A DNA stretch of 64,000 bases from the NCBI RefSeq assembly GCF_002929745.1, contig NZ_PJIQ01000004.1:124001-188000 (forward strand). Reading direction: 5' to 3'. This document shows positions 16,696 to 26,205 of the stretch, in pieces. The stretch comes from Arthrobacter sp. B1805. Lineage in GTDB: Bacteria > Actinomycetota > Actinomycetes > Actinomycetales > Micrococcaceae. The notes under the pieces are model-generated. The model saw only the letters and a list, made by a program, of their open reading frames with translations. It had not been told where the DNA came from and searched no databases. Numbering within the stretch: the first letter of the stretch is position 1; each line of letters opens with the position of its first letter. A program made the position numbers and the translations under genes.

Positions 16696-18459
16696 CTAGG
16701 CGACCTCGGGTGGGAGGACGAGCCCGGCGCCGGGGATAGCCGCGAGCAGGGCCTGGGTATACGCCGTCCGCGGGTTGTCGAACACCTCGTCCGTCGTGCC
16801 CTGCTCCACGAGCCTGCCCTTCTCCATGACGGCCACGTGGTCGGCGATCTGCCGGACCACCGCGAGATCGTGCGTGATGAAGAGGTAGCTCAGGCCGAGT
16901 TCGGACTGCAGATCGGCGAGCAGGTTCAGGATCTGGGCCTGGACCAGCACGTCGAGTGCCGAGACCGCCTCGTCGCAGATGACCACTTCCGGATCCAGCG
17001 CCAGCGCACGGGCGATCGCCACTCGTTGGCGCTGGCCGCCGGAGAGTTCGTTCGGGAAGCGCTGCATCATCGAGGACGGCAACGCCACCTGCTCGAGCAA
17101 CTCGCGGACCTTCTTCTCCCGGCTCTTCGCGTTGCCCACCCCGTGGACGCGGAGCGGCTCCTCGATGGTGCGGTAGATGTTGTACATCGGGTCGAGCGAA
17201 CCGTAGGGATCCTGGAAGATGGGCTGCACGCGGCGCCGGAAATCGAACATCTCCTTCCGTCCGAGCGTGGTGATGTCCACGCCGTCGAAGCGGATACTGC
17301 CCGACGTCGCTCCTTCCAGGCCGAGCACCATCTTCGCGACGGTGGACTTGCCCGAGCCGGACTCCCCCACGACGGCGGTGGTCGTGCCGCGCGCGATGGA
17401 GAAGGACACCTTGTCCACGGCGGTGAAGTCCGTGGACTTCCCCCAGCTGCCGCGGATCTTGAAGACCTTCGTCAGGTCCTCGACCTCGATCACCTTGTCC
17501 GCCACAGCACCGTGAGGCGTCGCCGGAGCGAGCAGGTCCCCGGTCTCGACACCGGCGCGCTTCGCCGATGCGATGCGGCGCGAGGCGATCGACGGAGCCG
17601 ACGCCACGAGCTTCTGCGTGTAGGGGTGGCGGGGGTTGGTCAGCAGTTCGAGGGCCGGCCCTGCCTCGACGACCTGCCCCTTGTACATCACGATCACCTT
17701 GTGGGCGCGCTCGGCGGCGAGGCCGAGGTCGTGCGTGATGAGCAGCACCGCGGTGCCGAGCTCCTCCGTCATGGTGTCCAGGTGGTCGAGGATCTGTCGT
17801 TGGACGGTGACGTCCAGGGCGGACGTCGGTTCATCGGCGATCAGCAGTCGGGGTCGGCATGACAGGCCGATCGCGATCAGGGCGCGCTGGCGCATGCCCC
17901 CCGAGAATTCGTGCGGGTACTGGTTGGCCCTCGACGCGGCGTCCGGGAGCCCCGCCTCGGAGAGCACCTTCGCCACGTCCTGAGGAGTGCTCGCGAGTCC
18001 GTTGGCCTTCAGGGTCTCCTTGACCTGGAAGCCGATCTTCCACACCGGGTTCAGGTTGGACATCGGGTCCTGCGGCACCATGCCGATGGAGGATCCCCGG
18101 AGCTCGACGATGCGCTTCTCCGAGGCGTGTGTGATGTCCTCGCCGTCGAAGATGATGCTGCCGTTCGAGACACGCCCGTTCGCGGGCAGCAGTCCGATGG
18201 CGGCCAGCGCCGTCGTCGACTTGCCCGAGCCGGACTCCCCCACGATCGCGACGGTCTCCCCCGGCATCACGGTCAGGTGCGCGTTGCGCACCGCCGGGAC
18301 GTCCCCGTTCGACGTCGAGAAGGTGATGGCGAGGTCGCGGAGTTCGAGCAGCGGCCGCGGAGCGCCGGACGACGCCGGGATTCCCCCGGTGCGCGCTGCC
18401 CGGCGCCGGCCGTCGCTGCCCTTTCCGGCATCCACTTCGTTGCCCATGCTGTGGCTCAT
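16696..18459 (-). CDS. Fused double ATPase of peptide ABC transporter (system 1)
   Basis: The 587-residue protein fuses DppD- and DppF-like ATPases. The first half has Walker A GESGSGKS at 74-81, signature SGGMRQRALIA and Walker [17 protein letters not shown]. The second half has [25 protein letters not shown] and VVICDEAVSALDVLVQ. The Walker B acidic residue of the second half is D-E-A rather than D-E-P, a common variant in this subfamily. The N-terminal 35 residues are polar. It overlaps the upstream permease by 4 bp (ATGA) and is the last gene of the operon. It energises import of oligopeptides or similar solutes. Confidence 0.92.
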   Translation of the reverse strand: MSHSMGNEVDAGKGSDGRRRAARTGGIPASSGAPRPLLELRDLAITFSTSNGDVPAVRNAHLTVMPGETVAIVGESGSGKSTTALAAIGLLPANGRVSNGSIIFDGEDITHASEKRIVELRGSSIGMVPQDPMSNLNPVWKIGFQVKETLKANGLASTPQDVAKVLSEAGLPDAASRANQYPHEFSGGMRQRALIAIGLSCRPRLLIADEPTSALDVTVQRQILDHLDTMTEELGTAVLLITHDLGLAAERAHKVIVMYKGQVVEAGPALELLTNPRHPYTQKLVASAPSIASRRIASAKRAGVETGDLLAPATPHGAVADKVIEVEDLTKVFKIRGSWGKSTDFTAVDKVSFSIARGTTTAVVGESGSGKSTVAKMVLGLEGATSGSIRFDGVDITTLGRKEMFDFRRRVQPIFQDPYGSLDPMYNIYRTIEEPLRVHGVGNAKSREKKVRELLEQVALPSSMMQRFPNELSGGQRQRVAIARALALDPEVVICDEAVSALDVLVQAQILNLLADLQSELGLSYLFITHDLAVVRQIADHVAVMEKGRLVEQGTTDEVFDNPRTAYTQALLAAIPGAGLVLPPEVA

Positions 18460-19532
18460 CGTTTGCGTGCCTTCGGATCGAGAGCGTCACGCAGGGCATC
18501 GCCCAGCATGATGAAGCTCAGAACAGTGATCGACAGTGCGAGTCCCGGCCAAAAGATGGCCATCGGATTGCTCCGCAGGGACGGCTTCGCCGAGAAGATG
18601 TCATTGCCCCAGGACATGACGTCCGGCGGGAGGCCGATGCCGAGGAACGACAGCGTCGACTCCGCGACGATGAACGTTCCGAGGGAGATCGTCGCGATGA
18701 CGATGACCGGCGCGAGGGCGTTCGGGATGACGTGCTTCACTAGGGCGCCGAGGGGTGAGACCCCGAGCGACCGGGCCGCGGTGACGAAGTCCGCATTCCG
18801 GACCTCGATGACGGCCGCGCGCGTGATGCGTGCGATCTGCGGCCAGCCGAACGCCACGAGGATGACGACGAGCGTCCACACGTTGCGGTTCTGCTGGAAC
18901 ACCGGAAGCTGCACGACGACGATCGCGCCGAGGATCAGCGGCAGCGCGAAGAAGATGTCACCGATGCGGGCGAGGACGGCGTCGATCCAGCCCCCGAAGA
19001 AGCCGGCCAGCGCACCGATCAGGCCGCCGATGAGGACGACGCCGATGGTCGCGAACAGGCCGACCGTCAGCGACGACTGCGTGCCGTGGACGACGCGGGA
19101 CAGGATGTCGCAGCCCTGCACCGTGAAGCCGAGCGGGTGCCCGGGGGCCGGTCCACCGTCGGAGTTCTCGAGCAGGCAGTTCTCGTTCGGCGGCTCGCTC
19201 GTGAAGAGGCCCGGGAACAGCGCCACGAAGATGACCGCGAGGATCAGGACGGCGCTGATGATGAACAGCGGCTGGCGCCTCAGGCTGCGCCACGCCTCGC
19301 CCCACAGGCTGCGCGGAGCGGCATCGGAGACGGCACTGTCGGTTGCCCGGACGGGGGTCTCGTCGGGGTCCGCCACGAAGTGCTCGATCGGGTAGGCGGA
19401 CTTCTTGGTGCGGCCGACGGGCGTCGGTGCCTCTGTCGCCAGGGGGGCCTGCGGCTCCGACCCGACCAGTCCTTCCGCCGACATCGGGGTCGAGGTCGAG
19501 GCCGGAGCGTTTGATGATGTTGGTTCAGGCAT
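18456..19532 (-). CDS. Peptide ABC transporter permease, DppC/OppC type (system 1)
   Basis: This 358-residue permease has a long polar cytoplasmic N-terminus (about 85 residues, Ser/Thr/Pro rich) before the first helix (LFIISAVLILAVIFVALFPGLF). About five more helices follow, with the ATPase-contacting loop AARSLGVSPLGALVKHVIPN. The LGIGLPPDVMSWGN and LGDALRDALDPKARKR end pieces are diagnostic of OppC. The start at 19532 has AAGGA upstream and overlaps the DppB gene by 8 bp. Confidence 0.92.
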   Translation of the reverse strand: MPEPTSSNAPASTSTPMSAEGLVGSEPQAPLATEAPTPVGRTKKSAYPIEHFVADPDETPVRATDSAVSDAAPRSLWGEAWRSLRRQPLFIISAVLILAVIFVALFPGLFTSEPPNENCLLENSDGGPAPGHPLGFTVQGCDILSRVVHGTQSSLTVGLFATIGVVLIGGLIGALAGFFGGWIDAVLARIGDIFFALPLILGAIVVVQLPVFQQNRNVWTLVVILVAFGWPQIARITRAAVIEVRNADFVTAARSLGVSPLGALVKHVIPNALAPVIVIATISLGTFIVAESTLSFLGIGLPPDVMSWGNDIFSAKPSLRSNPMAIFWPGLALSITVLSFIMLGDALRDALDPKARKR

Positions 19533-20451
19533 ATCGAATCCTTGGGTCCAGCCACGCATACAGGAGATCCACCAGCAGGTTGGCGAGGCAGAAGATGAGG
19601 ATCAGGAACGTGACGATCGAGACGACCATCGGTCCGTCACCGTTCAGTACGGCGCGGTAGAGGGTGTTGCCGACGCCGTTGACGTTGAAGATGCCCTCGG
19701 TGACGATCGCGCCGCCCATGAGTGCGCCGAGGTCGGCGCCCAGGAAGGTGACGACCGGGATCAGTGAGTTGCGGAGGACGTGCACGACGACGACGCGCCT
19801 GCGGCTCAGGCCCTTGGCCGTGGCCGTCCGGACGTAGTCCGCATTGACGTTCTCGATGATGCTCGTGCGGGTCAGGCGCAGGACATAGGCGAAGGACACC
19901 AGCCCGAGCACCACGGCCGGCAGGAGGAGTTCCGCGAACGTCGCGTCACCGCTCACCGTCGGGTTGGTCCACTGCAGCTTGACTCCGATCAGGAACTGCA
20001 TCAGGAAGCCCAGCACGAAGATCGGCACGGCGATGACGATCAGGGACAGGACGAGGACCGACGAATCGAAGATCTTCCCCTTGCGGAGACCCGCGACGAG
20101 GCCGAAGACGATGCCGAAGACTGCCTCGATGACGAGGGCCATGACGGCGAGCTTCGCGGTGGTCGGGAAGACCTCGGCGATGATCGTCGCGATCGGACGG
20201 CCGGAGAAGTTCGTGCCCAGATCGAAGGTCAGGACGCCCTTGAGGTACAGCAGGTACTGGATCCAGAAGGGCTGGTCGAGGTTGTACTGCTCGCGCAGGC
20301 CAGCGACGACGGCCGGGGTGCAGCCGCGCTCGCCGCAGATGGCAGCGGTGGCATCACCGGGCAGGCTGAAGACCAGGAAGTAGACGAGAAGCGTCGCGCC
20401 GAGGAACACGGGGATCAGCTGCAGGAAGCGTCGGACGATATACCAGGCCAT
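19525..20451 (-). CDS. Peptide ABC transporter permease, DppB/OppB type (system 1)
   Basis: The 308-residue permease begins MAWYIVRRFLQLIPVFLGAT, the classic DppB N-terminal helix. It continues with the extracellular loop between helices 1 and 2 (CGERGCTPAVVAGLREQYNLD), five further helices and the EAA-like loop TATAKGLSRRRVVVVHVLRNS. It ends in YAWLDPRIRYA. The start at 20451 is preceded by GGGAGGTG. The loop contains two Cys residues (CGERGC) that could form a disulfide outside the cell. Confidence 0.92.
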   Translation of the reverse strand: MAWYIVRRFLQLIPVFLGATLLVYFLVFSLPGDATAAICGERGCTPAVVAGLREQYNLDQPFWIQYLLYLKGVLTFDLGTNFSGRPIATIIAEVFPTTAKLAVMALVIEAVFGIVFGLVAGLRKGKIFDSSVLVLSLIVIAVPIFVLGFLMQFLIGVKLQWTNPTVSGDATFAELLLPAVVLGLVSFAYVLRLTRTSIIENVNADYVRTATAKGLSRRRVVVVHVLRNSLIPVVTFLGADLGALMGGAIVTEGIFNVNGVGNTLYRAVLNGDGPMVVSIVTFLILIFCLANLLVDLLYAWLDPRIRYA

Positions 20452-20544
20452 CAGCGCGCACCTCCCGGCGCGGCGAGCGCCCGGACCGGACGCAAAGAGG
20501 GGTTGCTCATGAGGTGTTGAACCTTTTCGTGGGAGCACGGAAAA

Positions 20545-20572
20545 GGGGCCTGCCCTGTGCCGGGCAGGCCCC
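20545..20572 (-). terminator. Rho-independent terminator after the system-1 binding protein
   Basis: GGGGCCTGCCC and its complement (20545-20555 / 20562-20572) form an 11-bp stem with a 6-base loop. It is followed on the minus strand by TTTTCC. It lies between the lipoprotein gene and its permeases, so partial termination would favour the lipoprotein. Confidence 0.75.
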
Positions 20573-20586
20573 GAGACCGCTAGGGG

Positions 20587-22224
20587 TTACTTGCCGGTGA
20601 TGGCGTAGTAGAGCGGAACACCGTTCCAGCCGAACTCGACGTTGTCCACGTTGTTGCTCCAGCCGCCCTGGGCGACCTGGTACCACAGCGGGATGGCCGG
20701 GAGGTCTTCCAGAAGCTGCTCCTGGGCCTTGTTCATCGCCTCGTTGCCCTCCTCGACAGAGCTGGCGGCGAGTCCGTCGGTCAGCTGCTGGTCGAACTCG
20801 GGGTTGCTGTAGCGCGCGTCGTTCGATCCGGCGCCCGTGGCGTAGATCGGCCCGAGGAAGTTGTACAGCGACGGGTAGTCGGCCTGCCAGCCGGCACGCA
20901 GGGCGCCGGTGAGGGTCTCCTCGGTGGCTTCGGTACGTGCTTCCTTGAACGTCGCGTACGGCTTGCCCGCGACGTCGATGCCGAGGTTGTTCTTGATGTT
21001 GTTGACGACCGCCTCGACCCACGTCTTGTGGTCACCCTTGTCGGCGTTGTAGCCGATGGTCAGGGGCTGCGATTCGTCGTAGGGTGCGATCTTCTCGGCA
21101 TCGGCCCAGAGCTGCTTAGCCTTCTCGGGGTTGTAGTCGAGGTTCTCGCTGCCCGGGAGGTCCTCGCTGAAGCCCTCGAGGACGGGAGCCGTGAAGTCCT
21201 TCGCGGGGGTGCGGCCGTTGTTGAAGATCACCTCGGTGATCTCCTCCCGGTTGATCGCCATCGAGATCGCCTGGCGGCGCAGCTTGCCGGCCTCGCCTTC
21301 CCAGTTCGGGAGGTAGTACGGGATCGCGATGGTCTGGTTGCCTGCATAGGGCGATTCGATCGAGCGCTCGCCGAGGTCGTTCTTGAAGTTCTTGATGTCG
21401 CTGGTCGGAATCGTCTTCAGGACGTCCAGGTTGTCCGAGATCAGGTCCTGGTAGGCCGTCGTGTCGTTCTGGTAGATCTTGAAGGTCACGCCGGCGTTCT
21501 GCGCGGCCTGCGGGCCCTCGTACTCGTCGTTGGGCACGAGTTCGATCTGCTGGTTGTGCTGCCAGGCGCCCTCGGAGGCGAACTTGTACGGTCCGTTGCC
21601 GATCGGGTTCTCGCCGAAAGCGGCGGGATCCTCGAAAGCCACGGCGGGCAGCGGGAAGAACGCGCTGTAGCCGAGGCGCAGGGGCCAGTCGGATTCGGGC
21701 TGGGAGAGCTTGACGGTGAACGTCAGGTCGTCGACGACGGTGAGGCCGCTCATGGTCTCCACCGTGGAGCCTTCGGCGCTCGCCTCGTCGTAGCCTTCGA
21801 TGCTCTCGAAGAAGTAGCTCGAGAGCTGCGCGTTCTTCGCGGCAGCACCGTAGTTCCAGGCGTCGACGAAGGAGCTCGCGGTGACGGGGTCGCCGTTGGT
21901 GAACGTCTTGCCTTCCTTGAGCTTGATCGTGTAGTTCTGGGCGTCCTCGGTCTCGATGGACTCGGCCATCTCGTTCTGGGACGCGCCGTGCGCGTCGTAG
22001 CTCACGAGACCGGCGAAGATCAGGTCGAGGATCGCTCCGCCGCCCACCTCGTTGGTGCTCGTGGGGATCAACGGGTTCTGGGGCTCGGAGCCATCCACCA
22101 CGATGACGGCATCTGTGGTGCCCTCGCTCGTGCCGGACTCACTGCTTCCGCCGCCGCATGCACTCAGTGACAGAACGGCGATGGCCGCGACGCTGAGCAT
22201 TTTGGAAGTGCGCGTGAAACGCAT
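20587..22224 (-). CDS. Peptide-binding lipoprotein (system 1)
   Basis: This 545-residue family-5 solute-binding protein is exported and lipidated (MRFTRTSKM..., then LSAC within the first 25 residues). The mature part shows AILDLIFAGLVSYDAHG, then YTIKLKEGKTFTNGDPVTA and SFVDAWNYGA, the standard family-5 elements. The ATG at 22224 follows AGGAGGCGGA. Its signal peptide and ribosome site are nearly the same as those of the system-2 lipoprotein at 29773, which points to an old duplication. The likely ligands are oligopeptides; nothing in the sequence fixes the specificity. Confidence 0.92.
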   Translation of the reverse strand: MRFTRTSKMLSVAAIAVLSLSACGGGSSESGTSEGTTDAVIVVDGSEPQNPLIPTSTNEVGGGAILDLIFAGLVSYDAHGASQNEMAESIETEDAQNYTIKLKEGKTFTNGDPVTASSFVDAWNYGAAAKNAQLSSYFFESIEGYDEASAEGSTVETMSGLTVVDDLTFTVKLSQPESDWPLRLGYSAFFPLPAVAFEDPAAFGENPIGNGPYKFASEGAWQHNQQIELVPNDEYEGPQAAQNAGVTFKIYQNDTTAYQDLISDNLDVLKTIPTSDIKNFKNDLGERSIESPYAGNQTIAIPYYLPNWEGEAGKLRRQAISMAINREEITEVIFNNGRTPAKDFTAPVLEGFSEDLPGSENLDYNPEKAKQLWADAEKIAPYDESQPLTIGYNADKGDHKTWVEAVVNNIKNNLGIDVAGKPYATFKEARTEATEETLTGALRAGWQADYPSLYNFLGPIYATGAGSNDARYSNPEFDQQLTDGLAASSVEEGNEAMNKAQEQLLEDLPAIPLWYQVAQGGWSNNVDNVEFGWNGVPLYYAITGK

Positions 22225-22619
22225 TCCGCCTCCTAGGTATCTGGGTCGTTCCGGCGCTGTTGTGGCCGGGATAGCGGCTCCGCAGAGAGCGAGAGCCAAC
22301 TCACACCGGAAGATCATATGCCCATTCCGTTGCTTCCCTGAACATCTTGGAGGACGGCGCTTCCAGGCGGTTTTCAGGATGCCCGCCCGATGACCGTGAT
22401 TCCGCGGGCGACGGCCTGCGACTGCGGCACGTCACGCTTCGATAACGGGAGCGTGGGGGCTTCCGGCGTGGGGAGGCCGACGTGGCGTACATGCCCCGGT
22501 CCGGTCCCGGGTTCCACAGTGGCACGTGGCGTCGGAACCGGACACAGCGACGTAGCCCGCCCTGCCTCAGCAGGACGGGCTACGTCGGGTGCAACCCCCT
22601 ACAGGGGACGCGACCGCAC
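22225..22619. other. 395-bp gap between the two Opp systems
   Basis: This holds the promoter region of the system-1 lipoprotein (right after 22224 on the minus strand) and the terminator-like hairpin at 22550-22585. No coding frame with convincing protein character was found. Short plus-strand frames here are Arg/Pro/Ser-rich and run antisense into the next gene. Confidence 0.6.
22550..22585. terminator. Hairpin after the system-2 ATPase gene
   Basis: ACGTAGCCCGCCCT (22550-22563) pairs with 22572-22585 with one mismatch and an 8-base loop. It lies 35 bp after the stop of the system-2 double ATPase and should end that operon. Confidence 0.6.
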
Positions 22620-24449
22620 TCAGTCGGTGGACGCCATCAGCTTCGCTCGCAGCTCGCGGCGCTCTCTCTGCTTGGCCGGATCCGGCAAGGGCACGGCCGC
22701 CAGCAGACGCTGGGTGTAGGGGTCCCGGGGGCTGCGCAGGATCTGGTCACGCGTGCCCTGCTCCACGATCCGCCCACGCTTCATCACGCAGATGTAGTCC
22801 GCGAGCACGTCGACGACGGCGAGGTCGTGCGTGACGAACAGGCAGGCGAATCCGAGTTCGCGCTGCAGGTTCTGGAAGAGTTCCAGGACCTTCGCCTGCA
22901 CGGACACGTCCAGGGCGGACGTGGGCTCGTCAGCAACCATCAGCTTCGGTTTGAGCGACAGCGCTCGCGCGATGCCGACTCGCTGCTTCTGGCCTCCGGA
23001 CAGCTCGTGCGGGTACCGGTTGCGATAGGAACGCGGCAATTCGACCTGGTCCAACAGCGTCTCGATGCGCTTCTGCAACTCGCCACCCTTGGCCTCGCCC
23101 GCCAGGAACATGGGCTCACCGATGCTCTCACCGATCGGGAGCCGGGGGTTCAGGGACGACGACGGGTCCTGGAAGACCATGCCTACGTGCCGCCGCACCT
23201 GCACGAGTTCCTTCGACGTGGGCCGGAAGCCCGAGATGTCCGTTCCCACGACCTTGAGCGAACCGTGCGCGACCGGCAACAGCCCGACGGCGGCCCGCCC
23301 GATCGTGGTCTTCCCGGAGCCCGACTCCCCCACCAGTCCGATGACCTGGCCTGGATAGACGGTGAGGTTCGCACCCTCGACAGCCCGGAACGCCGGGACG
23401 CGGCCCTGCTTCGGATACTCGATCGCCACGTCCACCAGCTCGAGGACCGGCTCCGCAGCGGGCGACGCCGTGTGCGCTTCCTCGTGGAGCTGCGCGAGTA
23501 CCTGCTGCTCGCGCCGCTCCAGCTCGTCGTGGTCGACGGTCTGCAACTCCGTGTGGGTCGCTGCCGCCAGGGCGGCGGTGATGTCGACGTCGTCGTTCCC
23601 GTCCCCCTGCCCGAGGTGCGGCACGGCGGCGAGGAGCGCCCGCGTGTACTCGTGCTGCGGGTTGTTGAAGATCTGCTCCGCCGTGCCCGTCTCCACGATG
23701 CAGCCCTTGCGCATCACGGCGATCCGGTCCGCGAGGTCTGCCACCACTCCCATGTCGTGCGTAATGAGGACGATCGCGCTGTTCAACTGGGTGCGCAGGT
23801 TGCGCATGAGGTCTAGGATCTCGGCCTGAACGGTCACATCCAGGGCCGTCGTCGGTTCGTCGGCGATCAGGAGCTTCGGATCGCACGACAGTGACTGGGC
23901 GATCATGGCGCGTTGGCGCTGCCCTCCCGACAACTGGTGCGGGTAGGAGCGGAACGCCTTGTCGGGATCTGGCAACTCCACCATCTGCAGCAGGCGCAGC
24001 GCACGCTGCTTCGCCTCGTCCGGCGAGATCTCGTTGTGCAGGCGCAACGTCTCCACGATCTGGAAACCCACGGTGTAGACGGGGTTCAGTGCGGTCATCG
24101 GCTCCTGGAAGATGACGGCGACGTCGTTGCCGCGGATCTGCCGGAGCTTCGCCGGCGACATCGTCAGGACGGACTTGCCGTTCAGCAGCACCTCGCCGGT
24201 GACCCGGCTGTTGGACGGCAGCAACCCGAGAAGCGACATGGAGCTGGCACTCTTGCCGGAACCGGACTCGCCCACGATGGCGAGGACCTCGCCGGCACGC
24301 ACCTCGTAGTTGAGGTCGATGGCGGCAGGGACCCACTTCTTGTCGACACCGAAGTCGACGCTGAGGTTCCGGACCTCGAGCACGGGACCCTGGAACGCCG
24401 GCCGGTCCGGGCCGGCGCCGCCTGTGCCACCGATTACCTGAGTACTCAT
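22620..24449 (-). CDS. Fused double ATPase of peptide ABC transporter (system 2)
   Basis: The 609-residue protein fuses two ATPases. The first has [11 protein letters not shown], signature [16 protein letters not shown] and [16 protein letters not shown]; the second has [35 protein letters not shown] and [17 protein letters not shown] charged linker of about 60 residues (around [17 protein letters not shown]) joins the halves and is longer than in system 1. The ATG follows AAGGAGACCCCCCTC. It is separated from the permeases of the same system by an inverted PH-domain gene, so it may have its own promoter within or beyond that gene. Confidence 0.92.
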   Translation of the reverse strand: MSTQVIGGTGGAGPDRPAFQGPVLEVRNLSVDFGVDKKWVPAAIDLNYEVRAGEVLAIVGESGSGKSASSMSLLGLLPSNSRVTGEVLLNGKSVLTMSPAKLRQIRGNDVAVIFQEPMTALNPVYTVGFQIVETLRLHNEISPDEAKQRALRLLQMVELPDPDKAFRSYPHQLSGGQRQRAMIAQSLSCDPKLLIADEPTTALDVTVQAEILDLMRNLRTQLNSAIVLITHDMGVVADLADRIAVMRKGCIVETGTAEQIFNNPQHEYTRALLAAVPHLGQGDGNDDVDITAALAAATHTELQTVDHDELERREQQVLAQLHEEAHTASPAAEPVLELVDVAIEYPKQGRVPAFRAVEGANLTVYPGQVIGLVGESGSGKTTIGRAAVGLLPVAHGSLKVVGTDISGFRPTSKELVQVRRHVGMVFQDPSSSLNPRLPIGESIGEPMFLAGEAKGGELQKRIETLLDQVELPRSYRNRYPHELSGGQKQRVGIARALSLKPKLMVADEPTSALDVSVQAKVLELFQNLQRELGFACLFVTHDLAVVDVLADYICVMKRGRIVEQGTRDQILRSPRDPYTQRLLAAVPLPDPAKQRERRELRAKLMASTD

Positions 24450-24523
24450 GAGGGGGTCTCCTTCGTGATGGAGGCGCGAGACTGCCCGCGCTCCGGGATT
24501 GCCGTGGTCGGCCGCACTGCTGG

Positions 24524-24529
24524 GACTAT
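24524..24529 (+). promoter_or_regulatory. -10-like element of the PH-domain gene (leaderless)
   Basis: GACTAT, then TGAGCC, then the ATG at 24536. It lies between the divergent ATPase gene and the PH-domain gene. Confidence 0.4.
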
Positions 24530-24535
24530 TGAGCC

Positions 24536-25162
24536 ATGGAAAGCTCGAGGGATGTGGCCGGGGCCACCGTTTTCAAACCGCGGACCAGCGTCTGGTTCAC
24601 GGGTATCGCGGTCATCGTCGCGTTGGCCGGGCTTGTGTCGATCCTCGCCACCGAGGGTCCGGCCGGCCTGCTCGCGGGATGGCCGCTGGCAAGCATCGGC
24701 TATGTCGGCTGGTGGCTCTTCTGGTATCCCGCCGTCGTCCTGTCCGACGACGCCGTGACGCTGCGGAACCCGCTGGCGACCATCAGGGTCCCCTGGGCCG
24801 CCCTGATCGACGTGGATACGAGGTACGCCCTGAAGCTGGTGACGCCGACAGGCTCGTTCACCGCCTGGGCCGCACCCGCTCCCGGGGTCTGGGGAACCCA
24901 TGCCGGCAAGCCCGAACACGTGACGAACCTGCCGTCCACGAGCTACGGCCCCGGCGGGTCCATCCGTCCGGGGGACCTGAAGAACACGGACTCGGGACTG
25001 GCGGCCTACCTCGTGCGTTCCCGCTGGCAGGAGCTGGTGGAGTCCGGCGCCATCGACGTCGACTCCCCCGACCGTGCGCGCCGCGCGTGGAACTGGCCGC
25101 ACATCGCCGTGGCGGTGCTGCTGGCCTCGGCGGCTGCCGCGTCGCTGACTCTCGGCTCCTAG
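24536..25162 (+). CDS. PH-domain membrane protein embedded in the Opp operon
   Basis: The 208-residue protein has two N-terminal helices (WFTGIAVIVALAGLVSILA and ASIGYVGWWLFWYPAVVL). A compact beta-rich domain follows, starting LSDDAVTLRNPLATIRVPWAALIDVDTRY cut near its middle, which is the pattern of bacterial PH domains of the bPH_6 type. It ends in one C-terminal helix (IAVAVLLASAAAASLTL). It is transcribed against its neighbours and is convergent with the DppC gene only 8 bp away. The role is unknown; an accessory or sensory role for the transporter is possible but unproven. Confidence 0.75.
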   Translation: MESSRDVAGATVFKPRTSVWFTGIAVIVALAGLVSILATEGPAGLLAGWPLASIGYVGWWLFWYPAVVLSDDAVTLRNPLATIRVPWAALIDVDTRYALKLVTPTGSFTAWAAPAPGVWGTHAGKPEHVTNLPSTSYGPGGSIRPGDLKNTDSGLAAYLVRSRWQELVESGAIDVDSPDRARRAWNWPHIAVAVLLASAAAASLTLGS

Positions 25163-25170
25163 CGGTCCGG

Positions 25171-26205
25171 TCACGCGGCTGCGGGCTTCTCTGCGTCCTT
25201 CGCCCGGCTGGCGTTGAATTTCTTCTGCCGAGGGTCGAAGGCGTCACGCAGGCCGTCGCCGATGAAATTGATGCAGAGGCAGATCAGCACGATGAACAGG
25301 CCGGGGAACCAGAACAACCAGGGCCGCGTCTGGAACGCCTCCTGGTTCTGGCTGATGATCAGGCCCAGGGACACATCGGGAGCCTTCACACCGAATCCGA
25401 TGTAGCTCAGCGCCGTCTCGAGCAGGATGCCCGCGGACATCAGCAGCGTCGTGTTCACGATGATGACGCCGACGGCATTCGGCAGGATGTGCTTGAAGAT
25501 GATGCGTGCGTTGGACGCACCGGCGATCTTCGCCGCATCCACGAACTCACGCTCACGCAGCGTCAGGAACTCGCCTCGCACGAGGCGTGCCAGACCGGTC
25601 CAGGCGACCAGCCCGAGGAAGATGCCGAGCAGCCACACCTGCGCGCCGCTACCGACGAAGCGGTTGACGGACTCACCCAGCGTCGCTGCGATGAGGACGA
25701 GCGGGATGATGATGATGACGTCGGTGAATCGCATCAGCACGGCCTCGGTCCAGCCGCGGAAGTAGCCGGAGCTGGCACCTATGACCACTCCCACGAGGCA
25801 CGCTAGCGCTCCGATGAGGAACATGATGATGATGGAGTTCTGAGCTCCGCGCATCGTCATCGCAAAGTAGTCACGGCCGATCGAATCCTGCCCGAACGGG
25901 TGCTCTCCCCAACTGAACGGTCCGGTGACGGTCGGCGCACCACCGTTGAGCAGTGGGACGAACTCGGTGTGGTTGTACTTCCACCAGCCCGGAATCCCGG
26001 CGAACCCCACCGAGGTGAAAGCCAGTACGAAGATGACGACGAACACGATAAGGCTGACGATCGCGGCGGTGTTGTCGAAGAACTTCCTGCGGACGATCTG
26101 GCCCTGCGACAGGCCCTTCGCCTCGGCCTCGGGAGCCGGATGCGTAGGACCGGTGACGGTCGCTGCCTCACCGCCGGGAAGGTCGGAGGGAGTCTGAGTG
26201 GTCAT
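25171..26205 (-). CDS. Peptide ABC transporter permease, DppC/OppC type (system 2)
   Basis: The 344-residue permease has a 45-residue polar N-terminus, a first helix (AAIVSLIVFVVIFVLAFTSV) and a periplasmic loop with GEHPFGQDSIGRDYFAMTMRG cut by its Gly. The last is the standard OppC element FGTDxxGRD. The cytoplasmic loop AAKIAGASNARIIFKHILPN contacts the ATPase. It ends DAFDPRQKKFNASRAKDAEK. It overlaps the DppB gene by 4 bp (ATGA). Confidence 0.92.
   Translation of the reverse strand: MTTQTPSDLPGGEAATVTGPTHPAPEAEAKGLSQGQIVRRKFFDNTAAIVSLIVFVVIFVLAFTSVGFAGIPGWWKYNHTEFVPLLNGGAPTVTGPFSWGEHPFGQDSIGRDYFAMTMRGAQNSIIIMFLIGALACLVGVVIGASSGYFRGWTEAVLMRFTDVIIIIPLVLIAATLGESVNRFVGSGAQVWLLGIFLGLVAWTGLARLVRGEFLTLREREFVDAAKIAGASNARIIFKHILPNAVGVIIVNTTLLMSAGILLETALSYIGFGVKAPDVSLGLIISQNQEAFQTRPWLFWFPGLFIVLICLCINFIGDGLRDAFDPRQKKFNASRAKDAEKPAAA

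Noticed and set aside
24446-25174. Minus-strand open frame opposite the PH-domain gene
   Set aside because: It is Gly/Arg/Asp-rich without helices, whereas the plus-strand frame has clear membrane helices and a PH-type domain.
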